Shown here piece by piece: positions 45,125 to 56,614 of a DNA stretch of 64,000 nt (position 1 is its first letter; each line of letters begins with the position of its first letter). The stretch covers positions 53,551,691 through 53,615,690 of the forward strand of contig CM019237.1 in the NCBI GenBank assembly GCA_009741485.1, read 5' to 3'. Position numbers and translations under genes: made by a program. Below the pieces are notes generated by a model. That model was not told where the DNA came from. It saw only the letters and a list, made by a program, of their open reading frames with translations, and ran no database searches. This DNA is from Malurus cyaneus samueli (Eukaryota > Chordata > Aves > Passeriformes > Maluridae).

Positions 45125-46342
45125 GTCAACAAAGACTTATTCTTTTTGAGACCTTTAGAGTCAATTCAGAGTGCCACAGGCGCTCACACAGTATATCCCA
45201 GAAGTTACCCTTTCCCTGTGTAACACATGGAGCAGATTCCAGTCATAATTTCTCCCTACAACATTGCTGCAAACATCATCCCCCTCACCGTACGCATTCT
45301 GATGCTCCTCTCAATCAAGCAGCTGAACCACCACAAACAGAAAAAAAAGACGTGCAAGGAACTTCTCAGGAAGGGATGAAAACCCTCACATTTCTAGCAA
45401 GGTAATTAATTATACATGTTAATTCACAAAACCTACTGCGATTTACCAGTGATGCTGAATGAACTAATAAATGTTTATTCATCCGATATGGAGGATCATT
45501 TTCATTCTAAGTGTGTACCGTAAATTCCCCCTGCTAATGGCCACAGACACACATGGGAAGTCTCCTGAATTCAGCTCCCTTCAGCTGGGGTGACTGAAAG
45601 TTTCTAAAGTGTTTGCAGTTTACTGAGATACACTGAAACATCATGGGAAAGGTGACGGGGAAAGAGGAATCACCTCCTGAGAGATATACGGATGCTCTGA
45701 GATCTGAGCGGCAAACAACTTTGCCTGACAAATCTTTACTTCCTTGTCATTTGCCATTCAAGTTTAAAAAGCAACAGTGAGAGATGGATAATAGTAACAG
45801 AACTGAGTTTGGCATGCAGATATGACAAGCCAGACCCCAAGCGACTGCAGAAATGTGCTCCAAGAACTGTATTGACCGAGAATCCTAGCAAAGAGCGTGC
45901 CATAAACGTCTGAAAAACAATGATCTGTGCATCGTGCATAAACACACACACGTCAACTCTGCAGGCAACCGTGTGTCTGAGGATCTCTGTGCAAGAGAAA
46001 GTGCGTCCTCATGGCTGTTCCCTGACAAACGCACATGTATTACATGGACAGTGTCTGCTCTGTGTACATGTGTGTAACTATAGTCAAACACACACAATGT
46101 AAACAAATGGTAATGATTAACAAAAATACTGGCCTGTATCCCCAATTTCAACTGCAGAGGGAAAATTGCTAAAAAAAATTTCCAAAAAATTGCATGTTCT
46201 GAGGCTCATTTTCTTTGCTTCCCATTTCAAATGCTTGCTATTATCTGCATGGCAAAAGGAGAGCAGCGTATTGATTATTTAACTAGAATGTTTACAAGAG
46301 CGAAGCTGGGATCTCTGAAAATGAAACGTATGCCTAGGGGTT

Positions 46343-46363
46343 AAAAAAAAAAAAAAAAAAAAA
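46343..46363. repeat. Poly-A run of 21 bases
   Basis: Uninterrupted adenine run followed by GAAGAAAG. Confidence 0.95.
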
Positions 46364-47519
46364 GAAGAAAGTAGAGAAGCTCATTCTATTTCTAAGGATG
46401 ATGTTTGCTCCAAATGATTTGTTTATATATAAAATTTATATAAATATCTATATTTATAATGCAGAGAGACTCCAGCTAAAAACAAAAAAGTCCCCCAGCT
46501 GGAAAATGAAAGGTCTTCATTCTGCTTCAGAGAGTTTACAAGCATTGTGTTCATCACAAAGTTCAAAAAATAATCGAAATTGCTTGCTTACAAATTTCTA
46601 TGTATGATCTTAGTGAAGCACATGAAATACTTGAATCTATCAATTGCATGAACAGGACATGATCATGATGCCAGATCTAATTTGACATCAAAAACAGTAA
46701 CAGTTTTCTCAGGTAGTTGAACTAAGTTAATACAGTGCACGTGAACAAAACCAATTTTGCTCTATTATGGTAATGATAACAAACCTAAGGAAAATGCCAA
46801 GTATTCCAAGTTAAGTCTGGAAAATTAATTGCATTAAAGACCATGTTGGAGTAGTGCAACTAAGCCTATACGACTTTCTAGTAAGGAAGAGTTCCAGTTG
46901 CAGAACAAGTATTGAAAGTGTTAAAATAGCTCTTTTCTGCATTTCCAAAGTTTTATTTTCTCCGATCTTTTAATTCAAGTGTTCTTTCCTGTCCTTCCTT
47001 TGCATGCGTGTTCCTCAGCCCACTTAAAATGTTTTTATCTTGCCTTCTTTTCTATGCCTTTACTATCAAATTCAGTAGGTTTGAACGATGAACAGCTTGA
47101 CTTAGCATATTTTTAACCAGCTGGTCTAGCACCTAGCTTGTATTGCATAGTCAGATACAACCAAATGTTTATACAGGAGGTAAATTTCACGAAGATGAGA
47201 AAAACCTCAGTAACGCGCGTCCTGGCATTCTTTCATTTACTGCTTAGAAATGAAAGTTTGGATTGTTTACTGCAGCCGCACAAGGGGCTATTAATAACCT
47301 TTAAAAAAGAAGCCGGAGGGGAGAGATGCGGGACCATCAATGGACGTGTGTACAAGCGCCTGAGAAAACACTTCCAAACCTCTTAAGAGCGCCAGATCAT
47401 ATGAAATAAGGACTAAACTCTCGGAGGTCACAAGCCATCGCCAGTGACAGCAAAAACTTAATTCCAGGCAGGGAAGGCACCCGCTTCGGGCAGGGGGAGA
47501 CGGGCACACCTACGTCACA

Positions 47520-48170
47520 CCCGAAGCCCGCTCGTCATACCCAGACCCCGCTCTTGACACTCCGCGAGAGAGGCGACGGCCAAAACTTGGAGGCAAGAGT
47601 TTCACTTTTTTCCTTCCTTTTTCTGGCTTTTTTCCCCCCCTCTTTCCTCAGGCAGAAAGATGTTCTCCTGACGGAAAGCTGGGATGTTAACTTGCCTAAA
47701 AATAATTGCTCCTGCTAGATCAACAAAAGGTCATGTGTTCGGCGGAGCGCCTTCCCAAGTTTGACGGGAGCCTGAGGTTGGAAGTTGGCCGCCACCGGGC
47801 ATCCTCTGACCGCTCACGGGGAGTCCCCGGGCACGAGCGGGGAGGCGCTGCCCGGGAAGGTGGCTCGGCTGGCCGGTGGGCAGGGGAGGGTACGGCAGCT
47901 TCCGCGCCGCGGAACAAAGCTGTGCGCCGCGGGCGCACCTCCCGGGCACCGAGGGCTCGGCGGGGCGCGGGGCTCGCGGCGCCGCCCCCCCCGGTCACTG
48001 ACACGGCGCTGGAGCAGCCGAGGTACCGCGGGGGGGGCGCGGACGGGTGCGGGGGGAGCATCTCCCCGGCCTCCTGCCGCCGAGCGCCGGAGTTGCGCGC
48101 CCGTCCCCGCGTGTCCGTGTGCCTGCTGCCCATCCGCGCACACGCGCGAGAACACGCGTGCTCGGATAAA
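47520..48170. promoter_or_regulatory. CpG island at the start of SOX5 intron 1
   Basis: Very GC-rich, with dense CpG dinucleotides and runs such as gcgccgcccccccc and gcggggggggcgcgg. It contrasts sharply with the AT-rich sequence on both sides. It lies just downstream of the first coding exon in the direction of SOX5 transcription, so it is the intronic half of the promoter-associated island. Several open frames cross it on both strands (for example 47720-48133 minus and 47785-48315 plus). They are low-complexity Ala/Arg/Pro/Gly translations expected from GC-rich DNA, and I do not call them genes. Confidence 0.8.
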
Positions 48171-48299
48171 TTTTAAAATAATAAAAATAATAACACAACA
48201 AACAATCAAACCACGAAACAGAACAAAAAAAAAATATATTAAAGGGGAAGAGACACCCCCCACACATACACACACCCCCGCCCCAACAACTCGACTCAC

Positions 48300-48338
48300 C
48301 TTTCAAAACTCCTGAGGTAAATCAGGGTCAGTTAGCAT
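48300..48338 (-). CDS. SOX5: SOX5 first coding exon, N-terminal extension with a broken frame
   Basis: On the minus strand an ATG at 48338-48336 opens MLTDPDLPQEF, the start of the long human and mouse SOX5 protein (MLTDPDLPQEFER then MSSKRP). The exon ends at 48300 with a strong donor (GAAAG, then GTGAGT), and in mammals the same split codon AG|G joins it to MSSKRP. Here the exon reads GAG TTTT GAAAG, one T more than the GAG TTT GAA AG expected from the mammalian protein. The frame therefore meets TGA at 48305-48303 after 11 codons. As written, this exon cannot be translated continuously into exon 2. It acts as a short upstream ORF, with the MSSK start codon four bases after its stop in the spliced RNA. 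Both ATGs have A at -3. A sequencing or assembly error in the short T run is a real alternative. The identity of the exon is secure; the state of its frame is not. Confidence 0.88.
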
Positions 48339-48620
48339 GCTGGAAAAGCACAATTTCCCTTTGTCACAGCCACCTATGGTCGCCTCCAACTGAACCTGTC
48401 AAGTGAGTCCAAACCTTCTAAACGATTGATTTTCTCTCTCTCTCGCTCGCTCTCCCCCCCCCTCCTCCTCCCCCTCCCCTCCCTCCTCTCGGCTCGCTCT
48501 GAGCGAGGACTCCTGACCAGTCTCTTAAAGGGGCAGCGCGCTCGCACGGATGATCGCGCAACTCCCCCCGCCGCGCTGCGCGACCTCCGGGGGCCTGTCC
48601 TTTCCTTTTAATTCTGCTCG
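48339..48620 (-). other. SOX5: SOX5 5' untranslated region (first exon, 5' end not defined)
   Basis: Sequence directly upstream of the MLTDPDL start codon on the minus strand. I see no convincing acceptor (no pyrimidine tract followed by AG) between the GC-rich block and the ATG, so this is taken as continuous first exon. A GA-rich stretch (about 48429-48492, pyrimidine-rich on plus) and a GC-rich stretch with a CCTTTAAGAG motif (about 48520-48530) would be transcribed if the start site lies near 48.6 kb. The transcription start cannot be fixed from sequence. The right boundary given is a guess inside the CpG-rich zone. Confidence 0.5.
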
Positions 48621-48640
48621 CCCGCCGCCGCCAAACGGGA
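48480..48640. promoter_or_regulatory. CpG-rich core beside SOX5 exon 1, probable promoter region
   Basis: Dense CpG stretch immediately upstream of the SOX5 5' UTR on the minus strand, including cgcgctcgcac and ccgccgcgctgcgcgacc. No TATA box is placed convincingly, which fits a CpG-island promoter of a developmental transcription factor. The polypyrimidine and C-rich run at 48429-48492 on plus abuts it. Confidence 0.65.
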
Positions 48641-48644
48641 AAAA

Positions 48645-49379
48645 ACTCCTTCAATGTCCTAAAAAAACTGGGTGGGGGTAAGGGGGGAAGGATGGGGGGG
48701 GAAATAAAAGCAGTCCGACAATCCACCTAAACCGGCAAACCGGAGCAAATCCCTGCGCTGAGGAAGATCAGTGGAGAAAGAAGATAAAACAAGAGCAACA
48801 TGATTAAATTGAAAGAGTTATCAACTCTCGAGTTGAAATAGGGAGAAGAGATTAGACACATAAAAAGTTACAAAGGCATTTGTGCTCCGACGAATTTTCA
48901 TTCCTTTCCCCCCAACCTTCCCGCTCTCTCGCTTTCTCTCTCTCTCTTTGGGAGGGAAAAAAAAAAAAACCAAAAAACCACACACCCCGCACAACAATCA
49001 GGCATTGTTCTGAGAGAAGAAAAGCAACTTTGACAGATTGAAATATAGCAGAGGCCCCTTCAAGGAAACCTGTAAACAACTTGTCACTCACTCTGTCGGT
49101 CTCACTGTTAGCTCTTGCTTTCCACAAAGTGCTGCGAACCGTCCTGGCAACAAACCCAAAGTTTCCTCGGCTCCAAACTCCCTCAAACAGCCCTGTTGTG
49201 TGCAGGGGGAAAGGTAGCCGCATGACAAAACAGCGGGCGCGCACACGAACGCACACACGGATGCACAAACAACAACAAAAAAATAAACTTTCCATTCGTC
49301 TGTTAGGGGTTTTCTCGTTTTCTATATAATCGCACACCTCCTTTTTTTTCCCCTACTCTCTGGGCGAGCAGTAAGAGTC
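48645..49379. other. AT-richer spacer between the CpG-island blocks
   Basis: Sequence between two CpG-rich blocks. It holds a pyrimidine-rich run (about 48900-48950), an A-rich run beside it (about 48957-48985) and a CA/CG-rich stretch near 49235-49270. It may be transcribed 5' UTR or proximal promoter of SOX5. No exon or coding frame is supported. Confidence 0.4.
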
Positions 49380-49775
49380 CCTCGGCCGTGTCTCCCACTC
49401 ATTTCCCCTGCCCAGACAGCCCCTGATAACAAGGTGGACGACGCGCGGCTGCAGAGCCCCTCGGCTGGCTGGTGGAGCGCAGCCTCCGCCGCGCTTCCAA
49501 TTATCCAGATAAAAATCTGGCAGGCGAGGAAGGCAAGCAGGTAACGGGCCTCGGACACGCGGGGACGGGGCCGCCGGCAGCCCCCGCATCCCGCTCCGCT
49601 CCGGCTGCAAGGGCTGCTCCCGAGCCCGCCCCGGCGGGGAGAGGGGACAGCGGCCGGGAGAACGCCGGGGGAAATTCCCGTCCGAGCCGCGGGGATTAGC
49701 CGGGGGCTACTCTGGAAGCGGAGCGCACAATGCCTCAATAGTCTGCGCGGCCCGTGTCCGGCCTGGCACTGAACT
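49380..49775. promoter_or_regulatory. Upstream CpG island of the SOX5 promoter cluster
   Basis: A second dense CpG block 1.1 kb upstream of the first coding exon, with many GGGGCGGG-like and CCGCCC-like sites. Embedded in it is an AT-rich palindrome at 49505-49520 (CCAGAT, AAAA, ATCTGG). It could hold an alternative SOX5 first exon or promoter, or a divergent start. No exon can be proved. It is followed on the right by an A25 run (49804-49828). Confidence 0.6.
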
Positions 49776-49803
49776 CGCAGTAAGGGGAGGGAGGGGAAAG
49801 GGG

Positions 49804-49828
49804 AAAAAAAAAAAAAAAAAAAAAAAAA
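49804..49828. repeat. Poly-A run of 25 bases in the CpG-island cluster
   Basis: Uninterrupted A run between G-rich sequence (GGGGAAAGGGG on the left, GGGAAAAAAATTGGG on the right). Confidence 0.95.
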
Positions 49829-49929
49829 GGGAAAAAAATTGGGCTCCCTGTTCTTTCACAAACACGTGCATACACACCCACACACGACCACGTTTATAAC
49901 TCCATTCTTTCAAGTTCCCCTGCCCTAAT

Positions 49930-49956
49930 TCTTTCTCTCTCTCCCCCCCCCCCCCC
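49930..49956. repeat. Pyrimidine tract with a C14 run
   Basis: TTCTTTCTCTCTCT followed by a run of 14 C (49943-49956). It is GA/G-rich on the SOX5 strand. Confidence 0.92.
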
Positions 49957-50339
49957 ATTAATTTGCAGCTGGACAACATTAAGGGCCTTTAAAACCCACG
50001 AGGCTTTGACCCCACAACAGTTTGATTAGGTCCATCGCCTCCCTCTCTTCCCCTCGTATCCCTGCCTCCCAGTGGCACGGAGATAGCAAGTTTACTTTTT
50101 GAAATATATACACATATTCGCATAGAGTGTCCATAAAACGTTCAACATTTTCATGCCCACTGGCTTAAGAAAAATGCCGAATAGAAAAGCTTATTATTTT
50201 TAATATCCAACAGCTACACTGTTTAATTCGCTGCTTTTCCCTCTCAGCGCATATGTTAGCAACCAGCAGGCTCACACAGGGTCCAGTCAGTCCAGTGATG
50301 GCATAAAGGCATCATCAGCTGGAAGTCTGGGCTGATCGC

Positions 50340-50560
50340 TTTAATGGCGAGGAGCAAACCCACTCGCAACTTCAGCGCATCATCCCCGAGGAGCACCCGA
50401 CCCGTCCGCGGAACCGAGCGCCGCAGCCAAGTTTGCGAAGGCGCCGTCGTTGTTATGGTTCATAAAGGAGGATCTGCGAAGGCAGCCTTCAGCCTGCCTT
50501 CCACCACCACGGCGCTCCGAGCCGAGCCGCACACAATCTGTCAACTTCTGGCATGAGGGA
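50340..50560. promoter_or_regulatory. Distal small CpG island of the SOX5 5' region
   Basis: Short block with many CpGs (for example ccgtccgcggaaccgagcgccgcag) that marks the upstream end of the island cluster. To its right the sequence becomes ordinary AT-rich DNA. It is a candidate for a further alternative promoter or 5' exon of SOX5. The small open frames on plus (50344-50556 and 50450-50671) show no recognisable family. Confidence 0.5.
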
Positions 50561-53500
50561 GATCTAATGGCTCCTTACTGTGGGCAGGGTAAACCAACTT
50601 CCTTCGGTAGCCCCCAGCAAATTATATTTTCCACAGTCGCCCATTCATGGGAGCCTGACAAACCTAGTTAATATGTTACAATGATTTTTCATTTGTTATT
50701 TAGTAGCTAGCCCTTTTAGGGATAGCCACGAAGTAGACTTTGAAAAGGCAGCAGATGATTAAAAAGAACAATTCCAAATACTTTCTCTTTCATCTGAGGG
50801 TCTCAAACCATGTTAAGTCTCACATTACTCCTCTGCAGGTAATAAATATAATTAGGGCTGATTCCAAAACTTTATTTGTATTGAAAAGTATCTCACTCTG
50901 CAGGGGCTCCATTCAAATCAGTAAATCTCTGTGTGGAGTAGGAGGCTACTTAGTAGGAGAATTTGGCCTCAAATAAGGAAACTGACACGCAGGCAGTCTC
51001 AGTAGCTTGCCCAAGTTGACACAGCTAGCCAACTCCAGCAAAAGGATGAGAAACAAAGTTCCCAAGTGCCTCACAATCAACAACAGCTCTTAAGCCTCCT
51101 AAATATACATATTTATATGTTTGAGCTTTTTTTTCCCACAGAGCCATGATTTTTGTACATTTGCTGTTTGTTTAAAACATGTTTCATTTCTATCTTCACA
51201 TTCTATAGGGCCCCCTTTCTTGGTGTTTCATTTTCCCCTTGATGCACCCGTGCCTCATCCATAAATGCTTTTCCTTCTTCCCCAGCTCGCTTTGCTCCCC
51301 TTATTTCCTCACTCTTGGCCATTGGAGAAGTTTACAGAGTGAAGCTACACAGAAGCCCCTACTGGAGGAAAATTAAGATCACCTTTTATTTTAAAAAGTA
51401 TAAATCTCAACCATTTGGGTAAAACAGGAATACGCTATTTTGACTGCACATTAGCTCCATTCAGCTCTAAACTCATATCCTTTTTCCAGCTAAGCTCCAC
51501 TTCTTCTGCCCTTCTACCATGTCCTTCCTTTATCTGTTCGAACATATTTGCCCCTTCCAATATCATTTCCTATTTGAGGTTTTTCAGGACAATGGTCACA
51601 CACCCCCCCCAGCTGGTATTATGCCTAGCACAGTGGGGCTCCTGTGTTGCTGGGTCTCAGCTAATATGATTATAAAACAAAGCAACCACCATCAACATCA
51701 GGAGCTATAGAAGAGGACATGGGCTAGACTAGGAAGATGCAGAAAGAACCATATTAAAAGGAGGAGAAAATAAAAATTTGGGAGAGGAAACTAAGATAAC
51801 TGAGCAAGAGAGTTGAGAATGGGAGAGGAAATGGAAGAAAGGAAGGAAATAGAGATCATCCCCCTGACTGCTTCTGACATTAATCCTTCTTTTATTTATC
51901 CTAGTTTACAATTACTCTTACCCCAATAAATTTTGTGCTCAGGTACCTACACCTTCTTGCCCATTACTTTCCTTTTACATTTTCTGCAACTACTGAGTTC
52001 CCTCTCCTAGATGACTGGGGAGAAGCAGAGCTGTGTCCAAATAGGAGAAAAACAAAGTTACTGTTGCTGTCGTAGTAATATTGCAACAGAGTATTCTTGT
52101 ACGATAACAGACTATACGGATTTTATATATATATGTATCATTGGAATATAGATAGTTAAATTTAAACTTTCTGATAAAATCATGTTCTTATAGTAAGTTC
52201 AACTGCAATTACAAGAGGGAGAAAAAGCAAGTTAAGTGGTTTGTGGGAATCTTGAAACCCTTCTAAAAATCACTTCATGTTAACTTTTAGACTTGTTTTT
52301 TGGAAATTGCCAGGAGATGTCACAAAGGCTGCTAGCATATCAGAAAGAGCAAAAAGTGGGAAATTCAGATACATAACCACTAAGAAAGAAGAAAATATAC
52401 ATAACATGCAACAGTCCAGCTTTTAACATAAGAAATTTTATTTTGTTCTGAAACTTTTAATAGGAAGCCCAGGTGCCCCTTTTTACTGACTGGACTGGAG
52501 TTACAAAACCCATTTTCAACTTCTATCACCCACATTCAATGCTTTCAATTCTCTCTTCTCAAATTGAGAATTCAGGTAAAAGTTCAAATATCTTTAATGG
52601 ATAAGGAAAATGAAAACTCCCATACTACTACCCCAGCATTAATATGTAAGTAAATGTGCATTTCTCTTCCTTTGTTTCCAAAACAAAATAAATCCCAGTA
52701 AAAGAGGACAATTTGTGTTGAACTAAACAAAAAAGCTCTGATTTTCATTTGGATGAAGGGACACAACTGAAATCATAAACTCCTATAAGAATTTTTGTGC
52801 TTAACTGATTTTTTTTTCACTACTGTGGTTCTCCAGTTCAAGAGGTGAACCAAAAAAATCAATTATCCACCCAGCTCAATTTAGAAATACCACAACTCTG
52901 GAATATTGCACAGGCAGAATCCTCAAGTCTTTACACAAGCATATTGGCAGAAGGAAAACCTTAAATTGGAAACATTAATTATTATTATCATTTTTATTTT
53001 ATTTTTTTTTACATCCTTAAATTATAGCACTTCAGTCTAGTGCCTTTGGCAGATACTGAAACACAGTAAGCAAAGGAAATTCTGGGGCGGGGGGGGCGGG
53101 GAAAGAAGAGCTTTTCGTGTTTTGTTGTTTCCACTGGAGGTTTTAGTAATAGAGACCTACAAAGTCCAAGGCAATGTAAGATGTTCCACAGAATGATTTA
53201 CCGGAAAATTCTCACAGAAAATATGCAAAACTCTGAAGATCCTAAATGGATTTTCTTTTTTAGGCACACACTCAAAACAACTGCAGCATTAAGAATGAAT
53301 CTGTAAGACTTCTAAGAAAGGGTGTTTTGGAACACACTACCGGAGAGCAGAGGGAGAATAGAGTGGGGTTGTTGCATTTATTATGAAGAATATCTCGCAA
53401 ATAATGAGTGCTTACTTCAGAGCATGGAAATGTTTAGCTACAATGCAGTTTGGATCATATGCTCAGGAACAGATTTTTCCTTTCAGTGTGCATGCCTAGC

Positions 53501-54801
53501 TGCCATTTCCATTAATGGGAATTAAGTACATGTGTCAAGAGGAGAAGTTAACTCTTAGAAATATAACTAATCTATGCTTTTTTTAAAGAATGTAAATGCC
53601 ACATCAGGCATGTTCACTGTTGGCAAAACTGAATGCTGAATATAGTGTAGCAAAATCTGAGAAGGAGAAGGCGGTCTGGAGGACTGAAATTTCTGTGCTA
53701 TTTAGAGTTTTTCAATTTACTGAATTTCTCCAAGGAAAAGTAAAACCATCTCATTTGCAAGTGGGAAGCCCTCACTTATCAGCTATTTACTTGCACTTTT
53801 AGCAGGGCCCTACCATCTGCAACCCTCCCTGTAAAAGAGGACTGATGCTACCCTTAAGAAGAAATCTGAACCTTCATCTCAATTCAAACATTCCTGAATA
53901 TTACAAAAAAGACCCCAACTATTTTTCAAAAGGAGGTTGGAATTCACTCCTTTATCAGAGTCCACTCTGCTTCACCCAGGGTAAAGGAATCTCAGCATTA
54001 ATGTATTTGCAAACTATAATGTAAGTAGGGATTTTTAGAAATTAAAATAGTATATATAAACACATTTAAAATTAAATTACATATCTATTTAAGCACTAAG
54101 TAACTTTTAATTGTAAACCAAGAAATATTAAGGAGATAGCATAATCCTGATTTTGTGTCATGTGTTGGTCTCTTGCCCTCCTCTATTTTGGGGGTTATTA
54201 TTGTTTTATTGTTTCTGTATATTTCAGTTACCTTCAGGGTCTCTTCAATGTTTTTCTTAGTACTTTTGGTCTGCACAGAAGCAGTTTGAAAAAAAATTAA
54301 ACAAAGCCGGGACACTTTAAAACAAAATCACCAGAAAAATAGAGAGCAGAGCTATGGATAGGAACTGTGCTTGAAATTATTTCAGAAGTTAACTGGATTT
54401 TAAATTTTCAGTTCCTCATTAAGGTTTTGAACATAAAAGGTGTGGAACATCCGATCCTGACTGAAGCCCACAGCCTCACCTTGGGCCAGTGACCCTGCTC
54501 TGCCTCCATCCCAGGGGAGCCTCAATGCCATCATCACAGGGGTGATTCCTTTGAGTGACAGGTCTGTTTACTATCAGTGCCCATCCAGCATTCAGCCTCT
54601 CCAATGACAATGCCAGCACAAACGTTCTCCCTCAGTGTCATTCTCAGTGAGTGCTGTGAACATGTAAATGCCTGCCACAATATACCTGACAGTGACCCCA
54701 ACTCATTTCCTACAGAGAACCAACTCCCAGCAAAGGGAAATTATTCCCTGTTCCCTGGTGCTTGTGCAGAGGAGGGGTTGGTAGAAATCAACACTCTTAA
54801 G

Positions 54802-54820
54802 AGGCAACCTTAAGTTGCCT
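54802..54820. repeat. 7-bp stem palindrome
   Basis: AGGCAAC, CTTAA, GTTGCCT: a perfect stem with a 5-base centre. Confidence 0.75.
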
Positions 54821-56594
54821 ATTGTTAGACATAAACTTTTGAGCCTGAGCATCCTAAAACCACAACTTTGATCTATTTGTCACGGTAGGTAAGAATTGTT
54901 GAGCATAGCTCCAAGTGCATTGAAATTGAGATCTTCCTGCTCAAACTGTTGGGCTTTTCTGCATAGCTCTTACAATTTTTATGCCACCGCATTGCCATCA
55001 CTCCCACAATAACAATTCTCTTTTTTTTTTGACTGATGCACTGAACAAGGTTAGTCATCCCATTTTGTCTCTGTATTTCTTATCTGACTGCTTTTTCTGC
55101 TCTAGTCTGCTCTAACCTCTGTACCAAGGACACTGGGTTTAAAACAAAGAGATTTGCTTCCATTGATCGTCAAGCAACATGCAATTAGAAGTGCCAGGGT
55201 GTTTTGGAACAGTCCACAGCACGCAGTCCTAAGTGTTTTGTGAAGGCATTCCCGCCTTCCTCTTGTGGTCATGAGGTCTGGTCTTGTGTTTGCCATCCAA
55301 ATTCTCCACACCCACACATACATGGACTTCTTTCCTTACTAGAAGTGGTTTTCTTGCAGTGCCTTTACAGTCATTCGTGACGCTTTTAGCACAGAACTAC
55401 AGCCACCCTGAGCTAACCAGACTGAACACTTTGCAGGTGTGCATGATCAAACACATACAGTTTAATTCATGGTTGCCCTTCATTTTATATACTTTGTTGG
55501 ACTACGAAAAGTGGGAATATAGAGTTCTTCCAAATAATATTACCCTTTGCGTTTCACTTTTTACTGGACAAGCAGTGAAGAAATAGGTCTTTTGTAAGAA
55601 ATATCTTCTATCTGAACCAGTTTTCAGTTTTGACTGCAATTGCAATTAGACAAAGAATACAAAAAGAGGTAACATTCTTACATTCTGTAAACATTTTATC
55701 TATTTTATTCCCTTTTAGTCTGCATAATCATAAGGATTCGTGTAACTGCTATCTAGCAAATGGTTCAAAAAATATAGATACCAAAATGTCAAATTCAGAA
55801 CAAATTTGGAAACACATTCCCTTCCTAGTATGCCATGCACAAGGTCCCTACATTATGCATACAGTCTATACTAAGATTAATACAAATCAGTGTTTATTAA
55901 ATGCACTCTATTGGTATTTAACTTGTTATGCATGTCACTGTGAAGATTCAACTCTAAATTAAGTGATGATTCTAATGACATTAAATGCAAGGGAAGGAGA
56001 TATAAAGCATGTTGCCATCTTACACCTTGCACGGTGAACAGCAATCAATGAGTATGTAGAGCTACATTTCATTTATAAAGTTACAAAAGCATACATAACC
56101 CTTAATTTATTTTAACGGTGCTCTGATGTAGTTTTATAAGTGATTTTCCACTTCTGAGTAAAAGCAAAAATCTAAACTCCTACTTCCAGCACACAGACTT
56201 CAATTCAGCCGCTATTACAGAGAAATAAATACATAAGTATGGTATAAAGCAGACCAATGGCTTGTTATTGCCATTTCTATGGAGACTTAACTCTTGCTTC
56301 TCATCTCTCATTACATGGGACAGCTATAGCCTAGAAACATTGCCAGGGTAGCATGCTGAAGGCCCCTGGGAATGCTTCTGTACCTTGTACAGGGAAAAAC
56401 AGAGAAAATACTGCCACAGAGTTCTGAAGTATAAATATGGGAAAACCAGAATATCTGGGGACACTCTTCAAAAGCCCTAATGCAACCCAGGTACAGGACT
56501 GACTACTTCTAGTACCAATTAGCTTGTAAGACAGATCTTCAACAGTTGCCATTGAAGTATATTCAGAATATAAAAGAATCAGAAAGGAGATATA

Positions 56595-56614
56595 NNNNNN
56601 NNNNNNNNNNNNNN
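56595..56614. other. Assembly gap (20 N)
   Basis: A run of exactly 20 N, probably a gap of nominal length. The left side ends TATA and the right side begins AAAAAG. The two open frames that cross it are meaningless. Confidence 0.98.

Larger units (their letters stand above)
42760..47510. other. SOX5 intron 1, right part up to the CpG island
   Basis: AT-rich sequence with poly-A runs at 45073 and 46343 and a CA/TG-rich stretch near 45940-46100. CpG density rises from about 47200, marking the island shore. No exon is supported. Confidence 0.6.

Noticed and set aside
44923..45405. 160-codon plus-strand frame with a poly-Lys centre
   Set aside because: Its length depends on reading through the A34 homopolymer; the flanks show no domain.
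47706..48315. Long open frames of 137-176 codons on both strands in the CpG island
   Set aside because: Products are Arg/Ala/Gly/Pro-rich, as expected when stop codons are rare in GC-rich DNA, and no domain is recognisable.
54441..54560. Stretch that looked like a MIR or other SINE fragment
   Set aside because: Only vague word similarity; no diagnostic core or tail could be identified.
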